Assembly (NCBI GenBank): GCA_002270565.1
Contig: NQMI01000011.1
Location: 477,055-541,054, forward strand
Source: Stenocarpella maydis
Lineage: Eukaryota > Ascomycota > Sordariomycetes > Diaporthales > Diaporthaceae
Length of the DNA stretch: 64,000 nt
Reading direction: 5' to 3'
The translations under genes were made by a program, and so were the position numbers. Positions 12,426-24,479 of the stretch are shown here, piece by piece (position 1 is the stretch's first letter; every line of letters begins with the position of its first letter). The notes under the pieces were generated by a model that was given only the letters and a program-made list of their open reading frames with translations, searched no databases and was not told where the DNA came from.

Positions 12426-15400
12426 TTATCTCCGACTCGGAAGCCCGTAGCCAGAATAGGCGTCGTTCCGAATGGTTGAATCGAAACTGTTCATGGACGA
12501 GAAATTGGTCGCGCCAGCCGACGACCTTCCAGATACGTTCCCGGCGCCCAGGTTGTAAGGCGACGGGTTAAGACCCAGACTGCTGTGGCTGGCCGCCGAG
12601 TTGTCGAGGCTGGCCATGTCGAAGCCGAGGCTGCCAAAATCGGAGAAGCCGCCAATGCTTTGCGGCAGGCTCTGCACGTTCTGCACGGGTGTGTGCTGCG
12701 AGGTGCCTGCCGGCAGAGGTCGACGACTGGTCGCGTAAGACGATATCTGCTGGTTTGGGCTGCTGTACGAGTTGGTTGCCGGTGACTGGTACAGGTTGTT
12801 TGATCTAGGCGCATTTGACGACTGGCTTGTCCCATACGCGGAGGTACCAAAATTCATACCGCCCGATGAGCTGGCGCGGAATGCCCCATCGTTAGTATTG
12901 TACGCTGGCGTGGCAGAAGTACCGTACTGTGGTGACTGCGAAGCCATGGTCTGAGACGGCGTCGCACTCGAGGCGGCGGTGTATTGCGGCTGCTGAACGC
13001 GTTGCTGTGACGAGTACTGTTGTGACTCCTGGTTGTACTGCTGCTGGGGCTGCTGTGCCGAGTAAGACTGCTGCTGCTTTTGCTGGGAGAACTGCGGTTG
13101 TGCCTGCTGGGCACTGAAGCCTTGCGGCTGTTGTGATGGTGACTGCGTCGAGTAGTTTTGCTGCTGTTGGGGTTGCTGCAAGTTGTACTGCTGTTTTGAC
13201 TGGGAGGCTGTATAAGGCTGGGCTTGCTGTTGGCCGTACTGTGACTGCGTTGAGGTGTTGGTTTGGGCGTAGTAGGCCTGCGGGTTGCGTGCCTTCTGGC
13301 CCTGGACCTGTGAGGCCACGGACGTCGGAGTCTGGGAGTTGGAGACACGCTGCTGATGGAGGTTTGGGGATACCGAATGAGCCGGGTGGATATTGGGAGA
13401 CACAGACTGGACACTTAGGTGTGGTGAGGCCGAAGGGATGTTGATGCTGGGCGAAGCCGTCCGTGCTCCAGCTTGTTGCTGGGCCTGCTGCTGGGCCTGC
13501 TGTTGCTGCTGCTGATGGTACTGTTGCCTCTGACGTGCAATAGCAGCTTGCCGCTGTTGCTGGTCGCCCATTTGCTGGCCGGTTTGGACAGCCTTTGGCT
13601 GCTGGACCTGCTGCGGTTGGACCTGCGGAGTCAGCCGTGGCGGCGGCTGAGGTTGGGCTTGAGCCTGAGCCCGGGGTTGGGCCTGGGCTTGTTCAGGCTG
13701 CGACGAGTGAGCTTGCCTCGTTGGGGCTCGCATGGTAGCGATCTCGGGAGTGCGGAAGCTCTGCTCCTCATGCTGATCCAGTTGAGCCGTGAGCTCTTCG
13801 ATGGTCGGACTGGTGTATCCCTGAGGGTCGGCGGGTGGCTGAGCTGCTTGCGCGGGCGGAGCAATAGCAGTTTGAGTTATCTGTGGTGTACTCACTGCTG
13901 CTGCATTTTGCTCGGCAATAGGAGCCATATTCGCCGCAGTGTTAGCTGCCGACTTCGCCTTCGACTTCCGCTGTCGCTTCGGAGCTGGAGGGGCCGTCAC
14001 CATGGGGTTCACATTGGGGCTCTCATGAGGACCGTTGCCGTTGATACAGGTTTGAACCAGGTTGCTGGATACTTGGTCACTTGTCGCCTGGAGACCTCCA
14101 GACCCTTCTTGGATTTGAATAGCGTCGCTGTCTTTCGCGTTTCTCTTGCGCTTCTTAGCTGGCTGGGCCTTCTCGCCGCCCTTAGCAGCGCTCGCCTTCT
14201 TGGCCCTGGGCAGTAGCACGGCGGGTGCAGCAGGCACACATGACGCAGAGTTGTTCACAGGTTGGAATGGGCCTGGCTGCTGTGCCGCCTCAACCGCTTG
14301 CGACTCGTTAAAAGCTTGGAGTGCAGCCAGCGCAAATTCAGGCTCACCCGGCTGCTGTGGTTCCGGAACCGCAGTGCCCTGGCCGTCCGCCGCAAATGCC
14401 TGCGGGGTCCCAGCTGCACCCGACGCAGGGCGAGGGTTGGTCGCAGTCTCCTTCGACCGAGGTTTAGAGCCTTTTGCACGACCTGTCTTCTTGCCGAGGC
14501 TGAACAAGGCGGAGATTGGCTGAGGGTTGTTGTTATTTGAGCCATTCTCTGTCGCCATGTTCGCCTCCTTGTTCTTCCCTTTGGAGCCCTTTGGCCGACC
14601 CCTTTTCTTGGCGCTGGGCGTCAGCTCTGCTCCGTTGGGTGGCATGTGAGGCTCCGGCGCTGGTTGGCCTGCCTGTGCACCCGTGACGACAGCATCTTGG
14701 TTCCTGCTCATAACGGTGTCATCCGCATCTACCCAGCTGTCGTCGTTCTCCACGCCGTTGGCTTCCCCGCCTTCGCCAGCTGATGCCTTCTTAGGCCCCT
14801 TCTTCACGCCCTTGTCGCTCCTAAATTTGGTAGCCTTACTGCCTTTGGGCCTGCCACGTCCTCGCTTCTCGCCCGTCTGCACAGGAGCTATAGCAGCGGC
14901 AGTGGCAGCAGCAACCGAAGGGTCTGGAGCGCGAAAAGGCCTGGGCTTGCGTCTTCCTTGAGAGTCGAGATCGGGGAATATCTCTGCAACCCAGCCAACA
15001 AAGACAGCGCCAGAACCATTTGCCTCGGCGCTGTCTGGAAACTTGCCATCCTGGGGCGGAGGAGCTTCAGGGACTCCGCCAAAATACGCCAATGCCTTAC
15101 ACAGCTGGTCGACAACAGCCACGGGTTGCAAGGTTCGGAGGAGCGTGAGCAGTCGCGCCTGCTGCTCCTTCGTCTCGCCAGGAGTCAAGGGTTGAACCTC
15201 GAGCGTTGCCACTCCTCCTCCCTGAACCGCGGGTGCCGCTGGAGCTGCTGGAGTCGCTGGAGCCGCTGATGCCGTAGGTGCTGGCGGTACTGCCGCGGCG
15301 GCAGTTGCCACCGGCGTCACCGTCGTCTCTCTTGGTGGATTTGGCGCTGGCTGTTTCAATCCGTACAGTGCATGATCGTAAGGAGTGGTCCCGGTGAAAG

Positions 15401-16014
15401 GGACGCCAGGTTCAGGCGTTTCTTCGGGTATCCTCATCCAGTTCGATTTTCGGTGCGGTTGGTATCCGCTCTGATAGGCCATCTTGGCCGCCAGAGCCGT
15501 GTTTTCACTCGTGCGTTTTGCGGCGGCGTCCCTGTCCGTGGCAAGGTCCTTGCCCTTGATGTCCATGTGCATAACACCAAAGCTGCCCGAGGAGTTGCTT
15601 GTCTTCCCCTTCAACTTGCTGGGGACTGGGTTCCGAATCCGCCCGTCCTTGTAGGGCTGCCCTGCAAGCTCCATGGAGTCAACATACTCGTGCTGTGAAA
15701 TACCAGCATATTGTAGGTCGGGGGAGCCGTTTGCCTCAGGTTCTTCGCTCGGGGAAGGGTCTTCGGCGGGCACCAACTGGGCTGCTGTGTGAGCATTCGG
15801 GTTCGAGAGCACAGGCTGTCCGCCAGCGCCGACCCTGGCCAGGTTGTAGGCCGCCTGGGCAGAGGTAGCCTTGGAGGTGACGTTGGAGGCATTGACAGCA
15901 GGGACCCTGGCAGCCTTGGGAGCTGTAGGAGGACATGGTCACGATCAGCTTGCACACACTTATGAAAATGCAGGCACGGCTGCGGCAGCATAACACACCT
16001 GAGACTGGGGCCAT
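12426..16014 (-). CDS. AT-hook, glutamine-rich putative nuclear regulator
   Basis: Exon 1 is only 16 nt (16014-15999, encoding MAPVS plus one base). After a 76-nt intron (GTGTGT..CTACAG) exon 2 runs 15922-12426, giving 1170 residues. The N-terminal 200 residues include a conserved-looking stretch with SNWMRIPEETPEPGVPF. A compact block near residue 265-325 (LLRTLQPVAVVDQLCKALAYFG ... FVGWVAEIFPDLD) may be a folded domain. Three AT-hook-like motifs follow: RGRPKGSK near 361, RGRPKGSK near 446 and GRAKGSK near 486; these usually bind the minor groove of AT-rich DNA. Lys-rich patches suggest nuclear localisation. From about 740 to 1030 the chain is Gln-rich, with runs of Q interspersed with S, Y, A and P, like activation or prion-like domains. 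The C-terminal part is Ser/Asn/Gly-rich. A transcription or chromatin role is inferred from composition only. Confidence 0.75.
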
Positions 16015-17485
16015 TCTTGCAAATGGACCTGGCGTCCACGGAAATCTCTTGTATTTCCTCTTCCTAACGGGACCTTGTTCTACGAAGGGGTAACGGTGTG
16101 GTCGCGGGGTCAAGCGGCCGGCGGCACGACGTCGGCAGGTGCGTCAACATGGACGATTCAATGGCATCCCGAAAGAGTTGTCCAATTTGACGGGCCCATG
16201 CGCAGATTACGGTGTCTCCGATGGTGTCCAAGGGCTGGCTATTGTTCGGTGAGCCTGGGCGGGGCGTCAGGACCGGTACAGGACGGGCAGAGTCGTGCAG
16301 GAAGAGGCAGACGCGTTGGTCGAGTGGCCCTCGCCGGCCGATGATATTCCACACAAACAGCAGTGCTCACACAGGTGGAACCCCCGGGGGGCGTGACTGA
16401 GCTGGGCGGTATACGCAGCGCGAATGCGGTCCTAGACCAATTATTGGAAGCGACCGACGGTTGGCGCGACGTTACTCACTGGGTAATAACGTCGCGCAGG
16501 TTCTGTCCTGGCCGGGACTGCAGGTGCAGGTGCAGGTGCAGGTGCTGGTGCTGGTGCAGGTGCAAAGCACCTCTTGCAGCGCAGCGGGACGGTCGCGAAG
16601 TGGATGCTGATCTCACGGTCGACGTGAGATGGGACCCCGTAATGCGTAATGCGGAATGCGTAATCCGCAGCACGTCCGTGTTCGAGCCCCGGGCGAACTG
16701 GCTGGTGGAATCGGGCTCGTCGCGGCGATGGCGAGAGACCTGGTGTAGATCTCGGTGGCCGTCTCAGGCGTGCCCGTGGTCGAGGATGGGACTCACCGCT
16801 GAGGGGGTGGTCTAGCTGTTGTGGCGTTGACGGCAGCGAGGGCAGCTACAGCACGAGGCGACCGTCGAGAATCAAATCCTCGGGCGGCCTGCTGGCTGAC
16901 CGGGGGCTCCCTGGCTGTGGTGATCTAGGTAGTCAAAAGTGTACCTACTACAGTGTACTACTAGGAATGTAGTGCAGGTAGCTGGCTACGCTCCCACGCC
17001 AGTAGCTATTCCTGATCTACCTACCCCACTGCCCGATGGGGCGTCACTCACATAGTACTGCTCAGCTGCTGCACTCGCTCTTGGCTCTTGCTGGACAACC
17101 GCTCGCTTACCCACTTCCTAAGCTCTGCCTGCCTACTGTTCGCCCAGCATCACCAGCGTCGCCAGCTTGGTTTCCCAGCCAATCTCACTGTACGTACGTG
17201 CCGCACGATCCTCACTAGGGTATTCATCCCAGCGCAGCAGACCACCCTACCAAAGCAGCTGTACTTACGCCCGACGCAGCTTCTGTGCCTGACCATCTGG
17301 CTCCGTGGAGACCAGCCGAGTGCGAGGGCGACTTCGGCTAATCACTCTACTCTCCAGCAACGAGGTGACGCATTTGGTTCCCTACCAGCCTTCCTCGCCC
17401 CAGAATACGTCAAGAGGCACCTCGGCCCCCTTCGAACCTCACCCAAACCGTCACTCAGGCCGCGGTATGCGGTAGGACCTGCACG
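16015..17485. other. Divergent promoter region
   Basis: Shared upstream space of the AT-hook gene (-) and V-ATPase subunit C (+), about 1.5 kb. A short tandem repeat of CAGGTG/CTGGTG hexamers lies at about 16520-16562. No credible reading frame or RNA gene is visible. The region just before 17486 should be the 5' leader of the V-ATPase gene. Confidence 0.6.
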
Positions 17486-18905
17486 ATGCCGTCACCGAAC
17501 AGCTACATCGCTCTATCCTTGCCCTTGAGAACCTTCGACACCGGCAACAAGGAGGAGGCCATCCAGTCCCTCAGCGCAACCGTCGGCTCCGAGAATGGCA
17601 CTGTGACGGACTTTCCCATACCGTCTTTCAAAATCGGCACCCTGGATGCTCTGGTGCAACAAGCGGACGAGCTCACCAAGCTCCACGTGGGGTGCGAGGG
17701 CGTCGTCCAGAGGGTGTCTGATTCTCTAAAGACGATCCTGGACGGGGATGAGGAGAAGATGGCACAGAATAAGATGGTCAACGACAGTAAGAATGGGGAG
17801 GCAGGACGCCAGCAAGGGACGTTCCGGTGGCTAATTCCCTCACAGAGCCCACGGACCAGTACCTGCGAACTTTCAGCTGGAACAAGGTCAGGTACCGAGC
17901 GGATCGGCCGCTGAGTGAGCTTATCGAGACCCTCCAGAAGGTATTACAGCTGGCCCAGGCCATAACAAAGCCGCACAGCCTACTTACGATCCGACTTAGG
18001 AGCTCGTCAACGTGGACAACGACGTCAAGGGCAAGTTCAACCAGTACAACTCGGTCAAATCGAACCTGGCAGCTCTGCACCGAAGACAGACGTGAGTGAT
18101 AGCTACAAACTAGGAATTGGACCGCAGCTCTGACGAGGTCGCAGCGGAAACCTCACCACCAAGTCCCTCACGCCGATCGTGGATCCCTCCCAATTAATCA
18201 CAGACTCCGAGTATCTGGAAACGCACCTTATCGTCGTGCCATCAAACGTCCGAAAAGAATTCCTCAAGAGCTACGAGACCATCGCGCCCATGGTCGTCCC
18301 GAGGTCGGCCGTGGAGCTGGCCAAGGACGACGAGTTCGTCCTGTACGCGGTGACGACTTTCAAAAAGCACAGCAGCGAGTTCCTCCACAAGTGCCGCGAG
18401 TCCAAGTGGACGCCCCGGCAGTACAAGTACGTTGAGGGCGGCAAGGAGGAGGAGCAGAAGGAGCTGGACCGCGTGGCCCGGGAGGAGAAGAAGGTGTGGG
18501 GGGAGGCCCTCAGGCTGGGGCGGACAGGCTGGAGCGAGGCCGTCATGGTGTGGGCCCACGTCCTGACGCTGCGCGTCTTTGTCGAGACGGTCCTGCGCTA
18601 CGGGCTGCCATTGGAATATGTCAGCGCCTTGATCAAGGTGAGCGAGCAACTACCCAGGTGAGACGACACGGCACTTCGGTGTACTGACCCAAAGCTAGAC
18701 AAATCCCAAGTCGGCAAAGAAGGTCAAGAGCTCCTTGGACTCGGCATACTCGTACCTCGGAGGAAATGCCTTTGGAAGGGACAAGAAGGGTAAAGTGGTG
18801 AAGGACGACGCAGCCCTCAGCTCGGAGATGGCAGCAGCTGGTCTTGGGGTCGGGGAGGGCAACGAATATACGGCATACGTGTACTATGAGTTCGACTTTC
18901 CCTAG
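17486..18905 (+). CDS. VMA5: V-type ATPase subunit C
   Basis: Subunit C joins the peripheral stators of the vacuolar proton ATPase to the V1 head and takes part in reversible V1/Vo dissociation. Five exons: 17486-17786, 17846-17940, 18000-18091, 18145-18637 and 18699-18905. They sum exactly to 395 residues, close to the usual 390-400. All junctions use GT..AG. Family signatures seen are the N-terminal SYIALSLPL, DALVQQADELTKL, the junction VNDKPTDQYLRTFSWN, YNSVKSNLAALHRRQTGNL, LVVP-like LIVVPSNVRKEFLKSYE, FKKHSSEFLHKCRESKWTPRQ, WAHVLTLRVFVETVLRYGLP and the C-terminal YTAYVYYEFDFP. Nothing is missing and the gene should be functional. Identification is firm. Confidence 0.97.
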
Positions 18906-19095
18906 ACAGATTTGAGCGCATCTTCCGGGCTGTCTGTATGCGTGCATAAGCAGGCTGTAACTTTTTTGTCACTCATACCACCAAAAAAACATGTTCACGA
19001 CCGTCTACATTGGATCTCAGAACGCCTGTCTTTCTAGAACACGACGGGCCAAGATGCGGGAACCCGGCTGTGGAATTGTGCACAATCCTCCCCAT

Positions 19096-19835
19096 TTAGG
19101 CGGCAGTGTTGATCAGGCCCTTGTCCTGCAGATACTTGGTTATCTGCGCAACACACTCCTCGACGCTGTTCTCGTGGGTACGGATGGTGATCTCAGGCCC
19201 GAGCGGGGCCTCGTAAGGGGCTGAGATGCCGGTGAAGTCCTTGATCTCGCCCGCGCGGGCCTTCTTGTACAGACCCTTGGGGTCGCGCTGCTCGGCGACC
19301 TCGATGGGGACATCGACGTACACCTCGACAAACGCAAGGGGCTCGTCACCACCCTGCGCGCCGCTGGAGGCGTGCAGCTCGCGGGCGACCTGGCGGTCGG
19401 CCCGGTAGGGCGAGATGAAGGAGGTCAGGGCGATGGTGGCGCTGTCGGCGAAGAGCTTGGCGACCTCGGCGATGCGGCGGATGTTCTCGTTGCGGTCCTT
19501 CTCGCTGAAGCCCAGGTCCTTGTTGAGCCCGAAGCGCACGTTGTCGCCGTCGAGGCGGTACGCGGCCAGGCCGAGGTGCAGCAAGTGCTGCTCGAGGGCC
19601 GTCGCCACCGTCGACTTGCCCGACGCGGACAGGCCCGTGAACCAAATGGTGAAGCCCTTTTGCCTGCGGAAGCCCTCGCGCTCCTTGCGCGAGAGGGAGG
19701 GGTGCCAGGTGATGTTGCTGCTCGGCGGGGGACGGCGGGAGAGGTTGTCAGTCTAGGGCGTTGTGTTGATGGCGGGGCAGTATGGAGGGGACCGCGGGGT
19801 AGTGGCGGAGAGGGGATATTCACTCACGTAGCCAT
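19096..19835 (-). CDS. MET14: Adenylylsulfate (APS) kinase
   Basis: Phosphorylates APS with ATP to PAPS, the second step of sulfate assimilation in the cytosol. Exon 1 is just 8 nt (19835-19828: ATG GCT AC), followed by a 110-nt intron (GTGAGT..GAGCAG, 19827-19718) and exon 2 19717-19096. The 209-residue product has the usual fungal length. The start [17 protein letters not shown] matches the family. The P-loop GLSASGKS is at 31-38 and the substrate-binding DGDNVR at 59-64, followed by [35 protein letters not shown] and [18 protein letters not shown] also fit. The upstream side carries a CA microsatellite. The promoter, exon 1 and part of the intron recur at 21646-21854 beside an assembly gap. 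Confidence 0.97.
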
Positions 19836-19915
19836 GTTTGGATATCAGAGGCCGGGTCGTCTGAGGATTCTAATCGAGTTGGGTCAAAGGACGAAGCTGC
19901 AGGAGAAGGACAGAA

Positions 19916-19961
<46 letters not shown>

Positions 19962-19967
19962 AAAAAA
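19780..19967. repeat. Duplicated segment, copy 1 (APS kinase 5' end)
   Basis: This segment holds part of APS-kinase intron 1, the 8-nt exon 1, and upstream DNA ending in about 19 CA units and an A run. It matches 21646-21854 base for base apart from microsatellite length. The two copies continue into unrelated sequence after the A run. Confidence 0.9.
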
Positions 19968-21644
19968 GGGTCTTCCGACCTTTCCTTTCCCCATTTCGAT
20001 GCCCCGTCGTCCTTGTCAACCCACACCTTACCTTGGATTATGCTCAGACCAGCAAAAGAGAGCAACCACACACGCACAAACAAACAAACAAACAAGCAGG
20101 ACTGGCAAGCAACCAACCATCGTCGCCTACCCAAATCTTAATCTCCATCCTGCCATCTTTGGTTGACGAAATACCAAGCCCGCATACCTGGGACGCCTGC
20201 AACAGCCCTCAAAAGGACGCCAGCACCGAAGAGGAAAGAGGACAAACGAAACCCACCGATCGGCGCCTTTCCCCAGCGGCACCAGCAGCAGCAGCAGCAG
20301 CAGACCATCGCCTCGCCGTCCAGGCTGGCAGGGGAGCTCAAGTAAAGGCCAGGGGCCATACCACCCTGACACCACGACCAGACCCAAGCGAATGCGGATA
20401 CAGCGGGGGGGGGGGGACCTAGGAGATTTAATACGAGTCGGCCACATTAGGCGCGAGATAGCAAGCAAACCCAGAGGTCAGTCAGTCCAGCCAGTACGGA
20501 AAATACCGTTTTTCTTTTGACGTTGCACCTTGCGACGGTGGGCCGCCCGGCTGCTTGCAAGCGCTCGTCAGTGTCCGCGTCCGCTCCAGCTGTCGACGAT
20601 GACCAAGTCTCGCCTGGTTCGACTAATTTGTCTGTTTCGAGCAATTCTGCACTTGCAAACCATACCAGTCCTTTTTTTGTCCCTTCTTCTTCCTTGTCTT
20701 TTTCTTTTTCTTTTTTTATTATTTCCCCGTCACCCATCATCTGCCCTCCGTGTCTTTCAAGCCATACGCTGCTGCATGCACTCATTACAGGCTTGTTCAT
20801 CCCCAAGTACGATCCAATCACCGATTTGGAAGTTAGTCTTCCGGGCTCATCGATCCACTCCCACACTAATTCCGTGCCGCGTCTGTCCTCTGGGGCCTCG
20901 GCTCCATGGCTGGACCTGGACCTGGACCTGGACCTGGACCTGGACCTGGTGCTCCCTCTCCCCCAATCGGTGGCTGTACCCTCCCCCCCACCATCATCCC
21001 CATACACAGTACCCGTCTGTCCCCCATGCGAAATCCCCGTCTTTACTTTTGTCGGCGGACCGCAGCCCACATGCAAGCGAGCTGTGGCCGGGGGCACAAG
21101 GCCATCCATCCACCTGCCCTGCCAAAACTGCCCGCCAGCAGTTCATTCAATGTTTGGTCCTGGAGTTCCAGCCTTGGTACGGACCTGCGATCCTACGATC
21201 CCACCTGCAGACCGGATACCTGGAACAAGCACGCCAAGTGTACGCTACATTCATCCATCCACCCATGATGCGTTCCGGACGAGATACATACGTACATTCT
21301 CTGTGCACGTATAAACAGACACACATCGACATAAGCCACATGCTTGCATGCCCGCACACAGACACCAACGTCATCACACCCTACTCTGGAATGCAGAGCC
21401 ACCCTTCCAGGCCGCCGGATCAGCAACGGGACGAGCTTGTGTGTTGCGGGCGCACCGAGGGCGTGTCTCAGAGACTTCGTTCGCCCTGTCGCACGGCTCA
21501 GGATCCTCATCCCCAATCACACGCCAACCAGCAAAAGTCCAAATCAAAGCCCCCCCCCCCGCTTTTGTGCTACCCCTGCCTCCCACACTCAACACAAGAG
21601 GCTGGGTTCCCAGGCTTGCCAGGCACCCTAGCCCCCCCCCCCAA
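19968..21644. other. Intergenic stretch upstream of APS kinase
   Basis: No convincing gene. The long + strand frame that crosses this region is driven by pyrimidine-rich and hexamer repeats and reads through the gap base. Repeats are AAAC units near 20080-20095, AGC units near 20286-20302, a G run near 20405-20417, and six or so GGACCT hexamers at 20911-20949. It ends in a C homopolymer before the N at 21645. Confidence 0.55.
20911..20949. repeat. GGACCT hexamer array
   Basis: About six perfect tandem copies of a 6-bp unit. It reads as a Pro-Gly or Leu-Asp type repeat in different frames, which explains several spurious open frames around it. Confidence 0.85.
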
Positions 21645-21645
21645 N
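21645..21645. other. Single-base assembly gap
   Basis: An N after a C homopolymer and directly before the second copy of the APS-kinase 5' segment. It most likely marks a scaffold join between contigs whose ends were not merged. Confidence 0.85.
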
Positions 21646-21781
21646 GTATGGAGGGGACCGCGGGGTAGTGGCGGAGAGGGGATATTCACTCACGTAGCCA
21701 TGTTTGGATATCAGAGGCCGGGTCGTCTGAGGATTCTAATCGAGTTGGGTCAAAGGACGAAGCTGCAGGAGAAGGACAGAA

Positions 21782-21843
<62 letters not shown>

Positions 21844-21854
21844 AAAAAAAAAAA
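21646..21854. repeat. Duplicated segment, copy 2 (APS kinase 5' end)
   Basis: Second copy of 19780-19967 in the same orientation, with about 27 CA units instead of 19 and a longer A run. It carries the APS-kinase exon 1 and donor site but no exon 2, so it is not a gene. Its position next to an N suggests an assembly artefact rather than a biological duplication. Confidence 0.85.
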
Positions 21855-22778
21855 GTACAATTGGAGAAGAGCGTCCACTATGTGCCAGGGCTGACTACCT
21901 GACTTGACGTGCGCGCCAAACCCGTCAATTTTAAAACTTGCGAACAAGACCAGGAGCCGACAGCGGAGAGGGTGATTTACTTCTTGGGACTAGATGGCAG
22001 ACTAGATAATCTTGGTAGACAGTCTCGTTGGCCTCCTGTGCTTCCACAGGTCAACTCCTCATAAGCCAATGTCCCGAGTACTTCTAACCACAGTTGCAAC
22101 ATGCCCTTCCCTCATGCCTATCCAGACTACATAGTAGGTATCTGAGACCCCCCATTTCAAAGCCAATTGCGTGGCGCCGGGCATTGGTATCCGCCCATGA
22201 CGACAGAGCTGGAAGCCAGGCCCATTTTGAGAGGGTCACCGAGTCCCGGGAAGTGGGAACTGCACTCCTCCTTGACCCATCCGACTGGCAGGATATACCA
22301 CTACTTGATATTGGTGTACATTATACGCATCTGCAGGTTCAGGAAAGGTCGCCTCCTTTTTTTCCCTTCTTAGACGGAGATCCCCACGGGAATGCAACTC
22401 GCGCGTAGGCCTGAGACATTCTGACTCCAGCCTGCTGAAGCTCACATGTAAGCAAGGTCTGGGCAGTATGCCCAAAAAAAATGGCCGAGTCTTGTTCACA
22501 CATCGAAGCCACTGTCGATATACACTCCCTCATTCCCTTTGCAAGCAACGCATCCTCCGGTCTATGCCGGGTCGCTAGCCATGCAGAGGCGAAATAATCT
22601 AGCCTCGATGCTTGAGATATCAGATCTAATGCTCCGACGGACCAATACTCCTTGGTGTGACACCCACCACAAGGTGAGCCATAGACCACATCGCAACTCT
22701 CTACGTAGTGGGTGCTTAGTTTCTCAGAACCTGCGGAATTAAAAAAACAAACAACTTTCAACAAGCCAGGCCTGCACA
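21855..22778. other. Intergenic region
   Basis: Nothing recognisable: no coding frame of quality, no RNA gene, no repeat apart from the duplicated segment to its left. It should include the 3' untranslated region of the thioesterase gene. Confidence 0.5.
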
Positions 22779-23441
22779 TCAGACCGCGCGAGAACCGTGG
22801 GGCAAAACCACCGCAGCCTGCTTGGGCTCGATAAAGAGCGCTGTGGCATTAGCCAGCTCCACAGGCTTCTCGTCGCCCTCGGGCAACGTCTCGATCCTAC
22901 CCTCAACCCACGCCTTGCGGCCCTCGGCCTTTGTGACCTCGGCCCTCAGCACGACGAACTGGTCCGCCATGCAGGGCGCCCTGTAGTTGACGTTGAGATT
23001 CGCCGTCATGCCCACGCGGTGCGGCAGGGCCTCGAAGGAGGGCCGCGCGAGCCCCTCGTCCAACATGGTCGCCAGGAACCCGCCGTGCACGATGCCCGGG
23101 TGCCCGCACAGGTCCTTGCCTACGTAGCTGATCTGGATGAACTCCTTCTTGTCCCCCGTGGCGTCGATGAACGCCAGCGGAGGCATCGGCACCTTGCCGG
23201 GTCCCATGAGCGTCCCGCCCGTGAGGTTGTGAGCCCGCCACGCGGGGGGGATCTTGAGGTGCGGCCGGTGCTCCGTGAAAGCCGGGTTGGCGCGTAGGGA
23301 CTGTACGAACGGGTTGGCGTTGAGCTGGTCCTCGAGGGCCTGGGTCTCCGGGTCTGACGGCGTCCACAAGCCCAGTGTGTCCTCGTCGGACACGGGGGTC
23401 ATGTAGCCCGAGACGGTCTGGTAGGCGGGGGATGCGGCCAT
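22779..23441 (-). CDS. Hotdog-fold thioesterase of the PaaI/FMP10 type, probably mitochondrial
   Basis: 220 residues from the ATG at 23441. The hotdog core is clear: GHPGIVHGGFLATMLDEGLA (113-132 region) is the PaaI-type helix with its conserved HGG turn. It is followed by TANLNVNYRAPCMADQFVVLRAEV and a second strand pair KAWVEGRIETL. Such enzymes hydrolyse acyl-CoA thioesters, probably as a dimer or tetramer. The reading frame stays open upstream to about 23530 and encodes ALCRAFAYTARALTFTIIGV, an Arg/Ala-rich then hydrophobic segment. This is typical of a mitochondrial presequence or membrane anchor, and an acceptor (CCCACAG) lies at 23531. I therefore suspect an upstream exon but found no convincing ATG for it. 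The substrate is unknown. Confidence 0.85.
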   Translation of the reverse strand: MAASPAYQTVSGYMTPVSDEDTLGLWTPSDPETQALEDQLNANPFVQSLRANPAFTEHRPHLKIPPAWRAHNLTGGTLMGPGKVPMPPLAFIDATGDKKEFIQISYVGKDLCGHPGIVHGGFLATMLDEGLARPSFEALPHRVGMTANLNVNYRAPCMADQFVVLRAEVTKAEGRKAWVEGRIETLPEGDEKPVELANATALFIEPKQAAVVLPHGSRAV

Positions 23442-24479
23442 GGCGACGCCGATGATGGTGAAGGTGAGGGCGCGCGCGGTGTATGCGAATGCGCGGCAAA
23501 GGGCGGAGGGTCTTTTTGGCGAGGCTGTCTCTGTGGGTTGAACATGTCAGCATGCGATAACAACATAACAAATCCCACGCCGTCCGGGGATGAGTAAGTT
23601 TCAGATCAGGGGCGGAGCTCGGTGCAACACACCAGTTGCAGTGGCGATAGAGCGCAGTTGCGAGTGAGGTGCTATTCTACTCTTCAATATGCCAGGCCTG
23701 TGTGTTGCGCGTCGTGATATTTGGCGCATAAAAGGGGCCACGGTCTGTAGAGGTCGAGACATTTGGGATGGATGCGCCTCTTATATTTGGGCCAGAGAGG
23801 CGGAGATACGAAGGTCCCTCGGCAGCTATCTAGGCTTCGGATTGCCCAGGGGCCCAGGCTGATGGGCTTCCACGAGGGGCTCGAGTCAATTTGTTGAGTA
23901 TCTTGATTGCGGAAAAATCGTAGATGCCGAGGTACGGAGCCCGGTCGGCGCGTCGGGTCCTCCGCCAGCTGGGCCCCTTCGGGCGCTTTCTAGGCTCTAG
24001 CTATTTTTGTCCTCCGGGCCACATGGTCTACACTTGCATACGATTATAATGCCGAACGAAAAGGCCCTGTTATACAACTGTAGTGCACTCACTGACTGGC
24101 ACTGATGGGCCGTTGCGTGTGGCTCGAGGCTCAAGGGCTGTGACGTATGCGCATGGCACCGTCGGGCTGGACTACGGAGTATAAGACACTTGATTCAGCC
24201 AATCTGGACCCTTTCCAAGTGGGCAAGCTTGTCTTGCCTTGCGGGGCGGACGCCCACATCCCTGGGCCACACAAGCTTGCGCATTGGCTCGACCACGATT
24301 TGCAGCCAAGCTCAGCCCTCAGCGGTGTGAGCTCTTCCTTTGTTAGTCTACTCATCTTGTCGGCAGTCCAGTCTTCATCCAAACCACCAAGACCCTGAAG
24401 ACATTCTCATCCCACGTATCAGACCCAAGCCCAACTCACACTTCAAAGCTTATTTATTAGTTCCAACTCAGAATCCAAA
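23442..24479. other. Divergent promoter region
   Basis: About 1 kb between the thioesterase (-) and the small unknown gene (+). A copy of the palindrome-like TACGGAGTA lies at 24173-24181. No other gene or RNA is visible. Confidence 0.55.

Noticed and set aside
21690..21702. Second APS-kinase gene
   Set aside because: Only exon 1 and the donor site are present in the duplicated segment; no exon 2 lies on that side.
20530..21894. 454-codon open frame on the + strand
   Set aside because: It runs through pyrimidine tracts, hexamer and CA repeats, the N at 21645 and the duplicated APS-kinase segment. Composition is low-complexity and no motif is visible.
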